Positions 1 through 9,547 of a stretch of DNA of 64,000 nucleotides are shown piece by piece. Source of the DNA: Bimuria novae-zelandiae CBS 107.79 (Eukaryota; Ascomycota; Dothideomycetes; Pleosporales; Didymosphaeriaceae). Position numbers and translations under genes: made by a program. Numbering within the stretch: the first letter of the stretch is position 1; every line of letters starts with the position of its first letter. Location: assembly GCA_010015655.1 (NCBI GenBank), contig ML976677.1, positions 181,531 to 245,530 of the forward strand. The letters run 5' to 3'. Below the pieces are notes generated by a model, which ran no database searches, was not told where the DNA came from, and saw only the letters and a program-made list of their open reading frames with translations.

Positions 1-290
1 CAACGCGTCTCTGCCAGTCCCCAGGCTGGCGCATGTGCACGTGCGCGGCAGAGCCCCGGGCCCGGCTTCACAATCCTCCGTTCGAAATCAAGGCCAAGCA
101 ACAACATATTACCTATCGTGGGTGACGCGAAGTACGGCGTTGTGACCAATTGAACTTGCATCAGAGTAGCCTAAGTTACTATCTGGTTCTGCGAACCGTC
201 CCTGGAGGCACCTTGAGACAGTCCATTCCACCCGTTGGCCGACAAACATAGAGCGACAGCTTTGTGCCATTACTCCAAGCACATCACAAA

Positions 291-678
291 ATGACCGCAA
301 CGGCACTGATCAAGCGCACCTATGCCACGGTTCTGCGCACCAACTCCAGCAGACTGCGGTCGCGGGGAAAGAGCCCGCTGGGCCTAGATCACTTCATTCA
401 AAGACAACGAGCGCTGGCTCTTTGGAGAGACATAGTGCGCAGCACAGCATCCATCTCGGAACCTGGAATCAGGCAAGAAATGGTCCAGTTTGCACGATCA
501 GAGTTTGAAAAGCATCGTCACGTCACCGATCTTAGCCACATTCGTTACCTCATCTCTGTACGTTCTCCTTTCAACTGAATGGTTCTTTTACTGACAGTAT
601 TCGACGCAGACCGGCAAAACCCAATTTGACACGATGAAAGGCACGCTCATCAACTCGGGCGTGCTGACGGAGGCGTGA
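291..678 (+). CDS. LYR-motif mitochondrial protein, LYRM2-like
   Basis: Two exons, 291-557 and 610-678, give a 111-residue protein. The ATG at 291 is chosen because the longer open frame upstream starts only at a GTG. The 52-nt intron has donor GTACGT, branch CTGAC and acceptor CAG; an earlier AG at 596-597 would insert four residues and spoil the gapless match to LYRM2. The core has the LYR-family pattern: LWRDIVR after a basic HFIQRQ helix, then a run resembling LYRM2 (FARSEFEKHR, then IRYLIS joined to TGKTQF). LYR proteins are small mitochondrial matrix proteins that act with acyl carrier protein in complex assembly; LYRM2 is linked to complex I. The basic N-terminus (about 30 residues, Arg/Ser rich, no acids) fits a presequence. 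The family is confident; the exact subfamily is less so. Confidence 0.88.
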
Positions 679-1104
679 GAGCTCGTGTCGACCAAACTGC
701 TGCGATTCGTTCCGAGGGTTGGCCTCTCGCGCCTGACTCGTGCAGCATCCCGAAGACTAGCGCGGGGCGACGCTGTTGGGAATCTGCGCCCTTCCTCACA
801 TAGCCAGCATTACAACAAACTGCCCAGTGCATGCAAATACAGGTTTTCAGTATCACCGCCATCTCCTACTTCACCTGAAAGTCCGTTCCGCACTAGCCAA
901 TCGCGCATACCGGTCCCGTCCACAGTCAGCTTTCGCATCATCTCGATTTGATTCAGTACCATAGGTAGTGGTTCGGAATTTTAAGCCGCAAGGGTTCATT
1001 CTTGCCCGTAAACTCCATCAAAGGGAGCTACGCACTCCAATCCGCGCCTTCCAGGCCCTGCCCGAAGACTGAACTGAACAGTACGAGTGCCAGCAAACCG
1101 ATCA
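679..1104. other. intergenic
   Basis: About 425 bases between the LYR gene and the monooxygenase, both on the plus strand. It should hold the terminator of the first and the promoter of the second. I see no convincing TATA box, RNA gene or repeat. Confidence 0.5.
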
Positions 1105-3348
1105 ATGAAGTCTGTTGTGGTCGTGGGCGGAGGCCCGGCCGGGCTCGTTGCAGCCAAAACGCTTCTGCAGCATGCTGGCGGCACAAAGTTCAATGTCACG
1201 GTTTTTGAAGCCGCAGACAGAGTCGGCGGCATGTGGAGATCATCACCAGGTGAAAGGGGCGAGATCTGCAGCCCCTATATGCGAACTAATCTCAGCCATT
1301 TTACTGTCGCCTTCCCAGAACTCGCATGGGGATCTGTCGACCTCACGGATCCCATAACGGGAGTGAAACCTTCTGGACCGCCGTCGATGTTTCCGCCTGC
1401 GTGGCAAGTGGGCCGTTATCTAGAGACTTACGCTAAGAAGTTTCTCCCACCTGGCATTGTGAAATTGAACAGGCGCGTCATAGCTGCAGACTTCGATGGT
1501 GACGACCAGACTGGCATGTGGAACGTCACTTCGGTAGATCAAACGTCCCGGGAGGAAACGCGGCAGTCTTTCGACTATCTGGTCGTTGCCAGCGGCTTTT
1601 TCCACCGTGCTGGACCGAGAATACGTCAGACCCAGATGCAGCATGGGTCCGGGAAGAGGATCCAACATTCCACGCAATTTAGAGATGTTGCGTCGTTCTC
1701 AGAGGATGCGGGGAAGATAGTTGTGGTAGGTGGCGGGATAAGTGGAAGTGAGGCTGCCGCTACAGCTGCTTTCCAAATATCCAGCGCGAAGCACTCGCCT
1801 GGTCAGCAAAGTAAATGGGCAGACAGCAAGGTCTACCACGTGTTCGACCGCCCTTTCTACGCTCTTCCTCGGTTCGTGCCTCAAGATCCATACAATCCAG
1901 CAATCCAGGACTTCAACCTCTCTCCCAAGTTTCTCCCGGTTGATCTCACGCTCTACAACATTGGCCGCCGAGGTGGCGATGGTCCGATCACTGCATCCAT
2001 TGGACAAGTTCCGCCATCGAAAGCCGAGCAAGGCCATGAGTTCATAAGATCCCTATTGGGTGGTGATCAGCGTGGCACTGGACGCATGGAGCTTGTTTCG
2101 AAGCCGGACACTATCAAGTATCCCGCCTTCACAGGAATATCTGATCTGTATGCAGAGTTTGTGAGGGACGGTCTGATTTTTCCAATCAACGGTCGTGTGG
2201 AGAGTATCTCGCAAGGGCAGAGTCAAAATTTTTCTGTCGACGTCGTTTCTCAAAGTCTGTGGGCCAATACCGACCAGAAGGACAAGTCAAGTCTGAACGA
2301 GGTGACAGGGGTCATCGAAGCTACTGGATTCCAATCGCATCTCGAATACCTTTCTGCCAACGTCAAGCAAGCACTAGAGTACGACCCCAGTTGTCTTCGT
2401 GTTCCCTTCCTTCTCTCGCGAGGCTCAATATTCAGTGAACGCGTGCCGAAAATCGCCTTCGTCGGTTTCTACGAAGGCCCTTTCTGGGGTGTGATGGACC
2501 TGCAATCCAAGCTGATTGCTCAACGATGGGGCCCCGAAGGTACTCTCCCCGACGAATTAAAGAAGCTAGACATCACCGATGCGCGCTCGGTACGACAAAC
2601 CATCAAAGACAGAAAGCTAGACGTCCCACAGTTCTGGATGGCAGACTATGTGGGCCTAATCGAAGAGTTCGCGCGTGACGCCGGTCTGCAGCGTGACGAC
2701 GCGACCTTAGGAAAAGGTGGCCCATTATTTCCATCGCGCTACAGGGAAAAGATAGAAGATGGCGGTGACGCTGCCGTCGTCGTTGGTGAAGTCGCAGATG
2801 TATTGCAGCGGTCGGAGAAGGAAAGCTTGTATGTGGCAGCCGCAGCATTCCGGGGTATGCAAGGAACTTGGACGCTTCACCGCAAGATCGATTCGCGTCA
2901 TCCTTCCATGCCCAGCGGTTCATTCAAAGGCACTGCGCACTTCCACCCACGCAATCCCACGGACCCCATCTACTCCGCCGAGTACTTGTACACGGAAGAT
3001 GGCACGCTAACTATGACGAACGGCATGGCTTTCCCAGCCACACGGCGTTATGTCTACCGCTATAGCGAACTCGATGATACCATAACCGCGTGGTTTGCGG
3101 AAGAAGACGGTGTGACTGTCGGCAACTTCTTCAATAAATGGGATTTCTACGCACCATCTGATCTCGAACATGGCTGGCTGGCGAAGGGTTCCCATTGGTG
3201 CAGCCCTGATACGTACAAGAGCAACTGCGAGTTTCGCTTTAGGGGCGCTGGTCTTGAGACTTTTGGAATCACGTACGACGTTTCCGGTCCTAAGAAAGAC
3301 TATTCCCATGAGAGTTGGTACAGCCGGCAGATACCTGGTACTGTGTAG
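1105..3348 (+). CDS. flavin-dependent monooxygenase fused to a DUF6314 domain
   Basis: Single exon, 747 residues from the ATG at 1105; the frame opens earlier only with a GTG. Residues 4-20 hold the FAD-binding fold (VVVVGGGPAG) and about 205-215 the second, NADPH-binding, dinucleotide fold (VVVGGGISGSEAA). Before it lies an FMO-like signature (ASGFFHRAG...IQHSTQFRD). Residues about 585-740 (starting GTWTLHRKI, then GTAHFHPR, WFAEEDG, HWCSPDTY, ending near YDVSGPKKDY) match the DUF6314 pattern of small beta-rich proteins. Class B flavin monooxygenases use NADPH and O2 to hydroxylate soft nucleophiles or do Baeyer-Villiger chemistry; the substrate here is unknown. No signal peptide or membrane segment is seen. 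The gene stands alone without other secondary-metabolism genes. Fusion of the two domains occurs in fungi to my knowledge; the joint role is inferred only. Confidence 0.88.
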   Translation: MKSVVVVGGGPAGLVAAKTLLQHAGGTKFNVTVFEAADRVGGMWRSSPGERGEICSPYMRTNLSHFTVAFPELAWGSVDLTDPITGVKPSGPPSMFPPAWQVGRYLETYAKKFLPPGIVKLNRRVIAADFDGDDQTGMWNVTSVDQTSREETRQSFDYLVVASGFFHRAGPRIRQTQMQHGSGKRIQHSTQFRDVASFSEDAGKIVVVGGGISGSEAAATAAFQISSAKHSPGQQSKWADSKVYHVFDRPFYALPRFVPQDPYNPAIQDFNLSPKFLPVDLTLYNIGRRGGDGPITASIGQVPPSKAEQGHEFIRSLLGGDQRGTGRMELVSKPDTIKYPAFTGISDLYAEFVRDGLIFPINGRVESISQGQSQNFSVDVVSQSLWANTDQKDKSSLNEVTGVIEATGFQSHLEYLSANVKQALEYDPSCLRVPFLLSRGSIFSERVPKIAFVGFYEGPFWGVMDLQSKLIAQRWGPEGTLPDELKKLDITDARSVRQTIKDRKLDVPQFWMADYVGLIEEFARDAGLQRDDATLGKGGPLFPSRYREKIEDGGDAAVVVGEVADVLQRSEKESLYVAAAAFRGMQGTWTLHRKIDSRHPSMPSGSFKGTAHFHPRNPTDPIYSAEYLYTEDGTLTMTNGMAFPATRRYVYRYSELDDTITAWFAEEDGVTVGNFFNKWDFYAPSDLEHGWLAKGSHWCSPDTYKSNCEFRFRGAGLETFGITYDVSGPKKDYSHESWYSRQIPGTV

Positions 3349-4421
3349 TGGTAAACGAGTTTTCTAGTGTAACATCATCGAAAACCCAGCACAAGCGTGT
3401 GAGCTGCTGAGACTACTCTCATGGTGGGAAGATTGGCGATAGTTGAGTCCTTCCTCATCACACCTCGCGCAATTGGTGTTTCATAACCTTACTTAGCACC
3501 GTGTTTCATCGTGCTGCAATTAGACTCCAGTGATGATAGGATGTGACTGCGGCTAAGGTCCGATACCGGGAGATGTGCATGAGACAAGCGTGCACTCAGG
3601 CTACCCGTATTCCCAAGAGGACCGCTTGTAGCCTGGAGCCCGAGAGGAGATAGATGACATTAGCCAGGTAGCGTGCGTTGGCCAGATTGTATTGGTTTGG
3701 TCTATACCTCGCAAAGCCAGTGACATAAAAAAGTACTGTCCGCAAGGGGCGATCCTCGTGAATGGGGTTCAGCGAAATGACAGGCAACAGAGAGGTCTCA
3801 CAACCGTTTCAGTATTATGAAAATTTCCACTGTATTCGATTGCGTAACTGACAATACATGTATGTCATCGCGTGATTTGACGGCCGTCTGACCACGACAG
3901 ATGGTGGAGAAAGGCCACGTCCACAAACAGGATTGGAATGTTTAACTGTGTTTAGGAGAGTATTCTGCGACTATCTCACCTCGGTTGCTATATTACTCGC
4001 CATACCTTGAAATGTGATTCAGGAGCTCGCAGTCAGTCCATGTTTCTGGTTCCACACTCCCCGCTTTCCATTTTTAACATCCATCGCTGCCTATTGTGGC
4101 AGCCAATGCGAACTTGCCAACGCTGCTCTCCTCTACTAATGAATAGGTGTAGTTTCGTATGTACGGCTTTCGCCACGGGATTGTGCCTACCTAGAGCTCA
4201 AACATCGTAAACGTGGGGGTAGCCTCGGAGAAGTATAGTTGCAAGATCGGCGGTTCTACCAACATATTTAAGTGTGTCATTGACACCCTCGATGAGTTGA
4301 GCTCCACTTCGATCGTTCGCCAAAGGAAGTCCGTAAAGGTGCTATTCGGAGCATCTTAGCCCGACTGACCACAGTGACCCCTTCCACTTGGTCTGCTTTT
4401 CCGAAAGTCTCGAACCTCGCC
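3349..4421. other. intergenic, no gene seen
   Basis: About 1.07 kb of non-repetitive sequence. Open frames in it are short, start at non-ATG codons and resemble no family I know. A TATA-like run (TATTTAAG near 4265) lies about 155 bases before the ATG at 4422. Confidence 0.5.
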
Positions 4422-4990
4422 ATGAAAGTGACCGATGTACTGTACTGCATTCTCTCTGCATTCCTAGTGCTTGGTGGACCGGCGACGAGGAATTGCGGGC
4501 AGCAGTGCTTCAACTCCACGAATGACTGAGGCGTTGGATTCGGTGGGTAAGTGCTGCGATCCCTCCATCCCGACCAAACTCAGAAATGCTAATCCTTGCA
4601 CAGATGATGGGACGATTGTACTCTTGGCAGAAATGAGCGTCCGACTTTCGTCGCCCCGCCGTGCTCAGTTCGCCAGCCATCCTTCCCACAGAACTGGATA
4701 CGACTGCGGCTACGGTTCTAACCATCTCAACCAACGTAACGTCCGCACCGAACACGTTTCCTCCCGAGGTCACTACTGCCTGCTCCCCCGGCCATACAGT
4801 TTGCATCGATTACATACAGTATTGCGGCAACGGCACCCGCGTGTATGGATGGTGTGATGATGTGTGCTCTGAGAAAGTGTATACAGCGCCGCTTTGTACG
4901 CTAGCCTCGATGACAGCGATACCGACGAGAACGAGGAAGAAGAAACCACTTACAACGAGACCGGCGTGCGACAAGGCGAAGAGCCATGTG
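4422..4990 (+). pseudogene. small secreted cysteine-rich protein, broken or with unresolved introns
   Basis: An ATG at 4422 begins a good signal peptide (MKVTDVLYCILSAFLVLGG) followed by a Cys-containing mature start (NCGQQCFNSTND), then TGA at 4527. A strong intron lies just after: donor GTAAGT at 4547, branch GCTAAT, acceptor CAG ending at 4603. Downstream, another frame (open from about 4637) is Thr/Pro rich and then Cys rich: TTACSPGHTVC, YCGNGTRVYGWC and CDDVC fall at about 4778-4875. No combination of plain splice sites joined these pieces in frame in my reading. Either the TGA is a recent nonsense change (Trp TGG or Arg CGA to TGA) plus an indel, or I missed a splice site. The layout (signal peptide, linker, paired Cys) is that of fungal effector-like secreted proteins. 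Function is not known. Confidence 0.45.
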
Positions 4991-5569
4991 CGCGCCTCTG
5001 AACTAGCGACTGTAAAAGACACGATCTTGTGCAAGATGCCCTCTCTCGCTTCACTTCCAGGGTGTAGCTCTTTCGTTCGCTTCTATCACAGTAATGAGTG
5101 TTGGTTCTCCCGATCTTCATGCAGCCTGTTCCTACTTCCACCCCCTTTTTTCCCTTTGTATGGTTATCCGAATATGTGCTCGCTCCAAGATGTCTTCCAC
5201 GTTTCGAATGCGAAGCGATTGGCTCCTATTGGTATACGAATGAGTATACGGCCTTTCCTGTTTAGGCTTGAGCTAGATTTGTCGCTATTTCCTTAGCTCA
5301 TACATATCGCAAATGACTTATATACATCCAAGAAATCATGTATTGCCGTTACGATTATAGCAGTTCTTTTTTTACATGAGGTGAGTTAGGTGGTTCACAG
5401 AGTCTTATTTCACAACAGGAGACGCACAGTACAAATTCAGAGACAGTACAGAACGAAATTGACTGTTAGGACGAAGCTACCAACACGGGCTACACTGGCG
5501 ACCGGAGGGTGCATAACAGCAAAAAACAAAACAGAACGCAAAACACGCACCACTCCCCGCTCCCCGCCT

Positions 5570-6396
5570 CTACTTCCACTCTTGTTCCCAGTCATCTGCC
5601 ATCTCCTCATCCTCGTCATCGTACTCTTCCTCTTCCTCCTCCCACCTCTTCTTTTCCGCAGCCGCCTTCTCCTCTGCTTCCAGGAGCGGGTTCTTCTTCA
5701 TCCCCTCCGTCTTGGCGGGAGATGCAAGCTTCTTCAGCGGCGTGCGGAAGAGATTCTCCTTCTCCTGCTGCTGCTGCTCGCGGAGTCGAGTCTCCTCCTT
5801 GGGGTCGCGGGCGGTCGGGATGACCTCTGAACCCCTCATGAACTGCATGAAATACACGCGCAGGCACAGCTCTCCGGGGTCGTTGTAGTCATCGGCGAGG
5901 GCGCCGAATTCTTCCACGCAGGCCACGCTCAAGCCTTTCTCGGCGTCAAAGCCCCAGCCGATGTCACCTCGGCGCAGCATGTGGAGGTGGAGAAAATCCG
6001 GGTTCTCCACGCGGACGAAGGGCGTCACGAGCTCGACCCAGGATTCTTTCTTCTCGAGGGCGAAGTCGGTCTCCTTCAGCAACTCGTCCAGCAGCGCGAT
6101 GTTGGCGGCCTCTACCTCCTGGTATGGCGCGCCGATCTTCTTGAACTCGGGAGCCTTCAGCGGCCACCTGTAGATCACGCCTTTAAAGAGGCGATAGTGC
6201 TGGTGCGAGCCGGTGGGCACGGGGCCTAGGAGGTCGAAGCCACCAGCGAGGGCAGCGCGCGAGAAGTGTTCGTTAACTTGCCTGCGGAGCTCTTCGGGGA
6301 ACCTGTCGTACTTCTCTTTGGTCGCCGGCCTGAAGTCGGCGTCGGTACGGGCGGGGCCTCCTTCAGCTTCGCGATGGGCGTGAACCGGGACGACAT
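5570..6396 (-). CDS. uncharacterised acidic-tailed protein with an apparent -1 frameshift near its start
   Basis: The long minus-strand frame ends at 5570-5572 and is clearly coding: a globular middle (FDLLGPVPTGSHQHYRLFKG, WPLKAPEFKK, WVELVTPFVRVENPDF, RRGDIGWGFDAEKG) and a Glu/Asp-rich tail (EEEEEYDDEDEEMADDWEQ). Upstream this frame contains no ATG, only a GTG at 6712 inside sequence that reads like a leader. The natural start is the ATG at 6396 in a perfect context (CACCATG); it encodes MSSRFTPIAKLKEAPP but in a different frame. One missing C in the C-rich run near 6350-6356 would join the two into a protein of about 275 residues. So there is either an assembly error, a real mutation, or a very short unseen processing event. 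I do not recognise the family. Confidence 0.7.
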
Positions 6397-7736
6397 GGTG
6401 ACGATGAGGAGGGTGCGGGTGGAGAGAAAAGCGGTTACGGGCTCTTACGAATTGTATATAGAAGAGAAGCGTGGAAGATGCGCAAAGAGCGTGAGCTGGG
6501 CGGTTGGGCGTGTTGGAGTGAGGTCGTAGTGCTTGGAGAGTGAAAGGAGAACAACCACCAAAAGTTGAAAGTATTATGCAGAAGGACCTCGATAGGCGGG
6601 CGGGTGACCACAAACAGGCTATCTCCTGAAAAATTAGCCTGGGTTGACCGAAGGTACTGAAGATCTGCCTACCTTTACCCCGGTCGAACCCGTTTGCTGC
6701 AATCTTTCGCACAGCGGTCTTGGCCTATCAACAGGTAAAAATACACCATCTAAAGCTGTTCACAGCCTCTATGGCGCAGACGGCCGACTTTTCTGTGGAA
6801 CAATGAGGTAGGATATGTATATAAGAGTACTAATATCGTGCTAAGTTTATCTATCTACAGCAGCAGGAGGCATATAATATATACCTTCTTACATGTTTGC
6901 TACATCACCAGATTTATAATCATATGATTCTAATAACAACACTTTTTTCAATCATTTGATCTTGGTATCATTTATCCAAAGGCAACCTAGTCTAACATCG
7001 CATGTTTAGATACAGATTTGTCAAACCTTCCATCCTGAACTTCTGTGAATTCCCGAATATACGTCTGTCTATGGACTGTATATCTCGACATAACATCCTA
7101 TACTTGTGGGCTCGCTGGACTACTTCCGGCGCTTGCGTAGTGAGCAGGTGCGCAGACCTTCGCTGCCTGTCGTGGCATGAATAACCTTGCAGCGACGTGC
7201 ATCACGAACCATAGACCAATTGCTCGCACAAAAGATTGTTATGTTATTCTATGACGGGAATGTTCATTATACTCCCTCTCTTACTTTGCTTAATCAGTGC
7301 ACGGGACGCGCCTTCCTTCACTTTCGCTTCTTTCGTACAGCGATAAGCGAACGCCAAATCCCACTTTTGTCGCTTGTCACACCACCACCACAAACCCATG
7401 TTTCGAAGCGGGTTTCGATCGACCAAGTTCCTCCGCCACTTTCCCTCCTCCGCCATGGAGCGCTCCCGCATCAAGGTCCTTGCGATTGTCAAGTTCTTTC
7501 GCAGCCTTCGACTCTGGTTCTTCTGGAGCCTCTGAAGCTCCTTCTACAACCGCTTTCCATTGAAAGAGCCCTGCTCGTTAGATAATATGCCACTGCGTGC
7601 TGTCGACAGGCGCTGGGCGCCATTGCCGACCGCCCGCTCAAAGATACGCGGCGTATGTGGCGGTAAGTCTAACCTTCAAGGGTAGCGAAGAACTTGAACT
7701 AGAACTTGAACTACTCTATTCGCGTAGTCGTAGGCC
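6397..7736. other. intergenic, divergent leader region plus unassigned sequence
   Basis: The first 300 bases are the likely 5' leader and promoter of the minus-strand gene ending at 5570. Around 6830-7000 the sequence is AT rich. Near 7500-7670 there are coding-like scraps (Ser/Ala-rich, a GTAAGT donor at 7661) that may be the front of the decayed LIM gene next door, but no continuous frame exists. Confidence 0.4.
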
Positions 7737-8020
7737 ATCGACGGCTTCAGCTGCAACACCTGCGGCGTACTGCTCAACTCGGGTGCAAGCCTGTTCCTCT
7801 TCGGCGATGGCTCGCTCATATGCAACAACTTCACGCCTAGCTGCAATCATTGCAACAACAAACTAGAAGTACATGCGTGTTAGATGTACAATTACCCGGA
7901 CGGCTTCAGCCGGAATCCTGCGGCACACTACTCGACTCGATGCAGATTCACCGCTGCTTAGGATGGGAACATGCTTCTCTTCGGCGACACGGCTCACCAA
8001 TATGCAACTATTGCATTTCC
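7737..8020 (+). pseudogene. two decayed copies of a LIM-domain fragment (Rga-type RhoGAP-like)
   Basis: At 7737-7868 the frame reads IDGFSCNTCGVLL, then LFLFGDGSLICNN, then CNHCNNKLE. This follows the LIM zinc-finger region of fungal LIM-RhoGAP proteins (known there as ...DCFRCNTCG..., LLGDGSLICNNC...), but a zinc Cys is replaced by Gly and another by Phe. A second, more decayed copy of the same DNA lies at about 7897-8020 (shared CGGCTTCAGC, CTCTTCGGCGA and ATATGCAAC blocks) with an in-frame TAG. Directly before copy one there is an intron-like end (CGTAG) followed by a frame with a stop. No GAP domain is found nearby. In the family these proteins regulate Rho GTPases in polarity; this remnant cannot function. 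Confidence 0.6.
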
Positions 8021-8104
8021 AGATGATATGAATATGAAGAGAAATTGCACAAGGAGACGTCGAAGAAGCCCTTAATTGGGTGAGCCTTACTTTGGCCTTG
8101 CTGG

Positions 8105-8385
8105 GCTTCACACCCCAGGAGATGGGTTGACAAAAAAGAAAATCGAGCATCTGCCAGGGGATGCGCCTGGCTCACACTCGTTAAATCAGACCGAGGCACC
8201 TAGTGTCCAACGCTTTGGTTGCAGCGAACCTTGCTGGCGATGCACCAAATCTTGCGAGCGGTGCAGTGCCGTTTCCGACCAGCCCCAAGTACATCGGTCA
8301 ATTCCATACGTGGGACTCCACCCGCGATGGAACGAGTTGATAAAGGAGAACATCGAGCATCTGCCAGGGCGTTGCTCGCCAACCT
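8105..8385. repeat. imperfect direct repeat, about 60 bp, two copies
   Basis: Copies at about 8105-8166 and 8316-8376 share the core ATCGAGCATCTGCCAGGG exactly and the preceding GTTGA-AAA--GAGAA region imperfectly. Spacing is about 210 bases. The segment between and around them has open frames on both strands but no recognisable protein. The repeat continues the pattern of duplicated scraps in this decayed region. Confidence 0.55.
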
Positions 8386-8471
8386 CAAAGATGGTACCAG
8401 CCGGTCGAGAGCGTATGCGGATGCGTATGGCCCGGCAGAAACAAGAGCTCTGACCTGAACTGACCTGCAGA

Positions 8472-8830
8472 ATGCCCTCCTTCAAGAAGGTCTTTGGGTC
8501 CAAAGACGCAGTACGCGCTGCAAAGGCGGGCAATGCCACCAATCAGCCCGTCGCAGCGACGAGAATGGCTGCCCTGCCGAGGCGGATCGTCAAGGAGACT
8601 GAAAGAGTAAACGAAAAAGTAATCTATCATCTCCGTGCGCAAGAAGACTACCGCCGAAGAGCTCGAGGCGCGCATGATTCGGGGTGTACACAAGGTCGCC
8701 TAGCTGAGCGGCAACCTCGAAGGCGATGCGCGCGAACGTGTCATCAACGCATTGCGATCCGGGAAAGCTAAGATTCACATGGGGTATTGGAAAGAACATT
8801 TTCGGATGTACCGTGTTATAGGAGGATGCT
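8472..8830 (+). pseudogene. truncated gene remnant, possibly Msb1/Mug8-like N-terminus
   Basis: An ATG at 8472 begins MPSFKKVFGSKDAVRAAKAG, which resembles from memory the start of fungal Msb1/Mug8-domain (DUF1708) polarity proteins. After about 30 residues the likeness stops. A second frame at about 8640-8815 reads coding-like (KKTTAEELEARMIRGVHKVA, a TAG, then LSGNLEGDARERVINALRSG), with the TAG at 8701-8703 interrupting it. The bulk of such a gene is missing, so this would be a chimera of two distant pieces or a heavily deleted gene. Identification is tentative; the truncated, interrupted state is seen directly. Confidence 0.4.
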
Positions 8831-8984
8831 TGAACGGTGAAAAATTCCCTGGAAGTAAAAAAACAATGCCAAGAAGTCATGTATTGTGCCTCTTAAAGTT
8901 ATTCCTCGTTATCGTCACACATAGAGGATAAAAGGAAACGAGAGCTGTCGATTTATTTCACATAGAATCCAGGGAAGGGCTATA

Positions 8985-9167
8985 ATGCGACTTTCTTTTG
9001 GTTATATAGTACTATTGTTGGCCACGGCAGTTGTGGGCAGGCAGGCATATGAGGACAACAAGCTGTATTGCTATCTGCAGAAAAGAGTGTGTGGAGTGAG
9101 GAGTCTGCTAAGAGAGAAAGAGAGCGGGGGAGAGTTTGTTGAGTCAGTAGTCCGTGCACCTAAGTAG
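8985..9167 (+). CDS. possible small secreted peptide, 60 aa
   Basis: The ATG at 8985 opens a 60-residue frame with a textbook signal peptide (MRLSFGYIVLLLATAVVG) followed by a short, charged mature part with two Cys (YCYLQKRVC) and a Lys/Glu/Arg-rich end. There is no intron and no family likeness. It lies inside the decayed stretch, so it could be chance. The signal-peptide shape is the only support. Confidence 0.3.
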   Translation: MRLSFGYIVLLLATAVVGRQAYEDNKLYCYLQKRVCGVRSLLREKESGGEFVESVVRAPK

Positions 9168-9547
9168 TACGTTCCATGTATACCACCTCTGACGTCAGTC
9201 ACGTGGCTACAGCAGTCCACCTTCATTCTTACAGAGATTTCCCTTCTATGTCTAGCTGCGCCCTCATTTAGGTCTTCGTACCTCGAATCAACACTAATTA
9301 TCGTTCATCATTTACCTGACGACAATCATAGACGAAATTTTTGCCCGATATCTGCTGCTATGTGGCTTCATCTGCGCTTGTTGAGTGGCTTGCTGGCAGA
9401 CTTCGTAGAGTTATCGCGTCAGTCATTTGCATCTCGCTCCGTTTCACTCGGTAACGCCTTAGTGGAAGCGGCCTTGTATCAACAGCAGGGGGCAATGTGT
9501 AGCTATCAATGTGTCGTAATTTGGCGCCTGGATCGGGCTGACGCGAC
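9168..9547. other. intergenic, no gene seen
   Basis: About 380 bases between the small peptide frame and the 3' end of the ubiquitin-protease remnant. An open frame at 9360-9584 has no coding character. Confidence 0.4.

Noticed and set aside
596..598. Nearer acceptor for the LYR gene intron (40-nt intron)
   Set aside because: It would insert four residues; the acceptor at 607-609 gives a gapless match and a normal branch-point distance.
3596..3787. 63-codon minus-strand frame
   Set aside because: Isolated, no homology or signal peptide, no support for expression.
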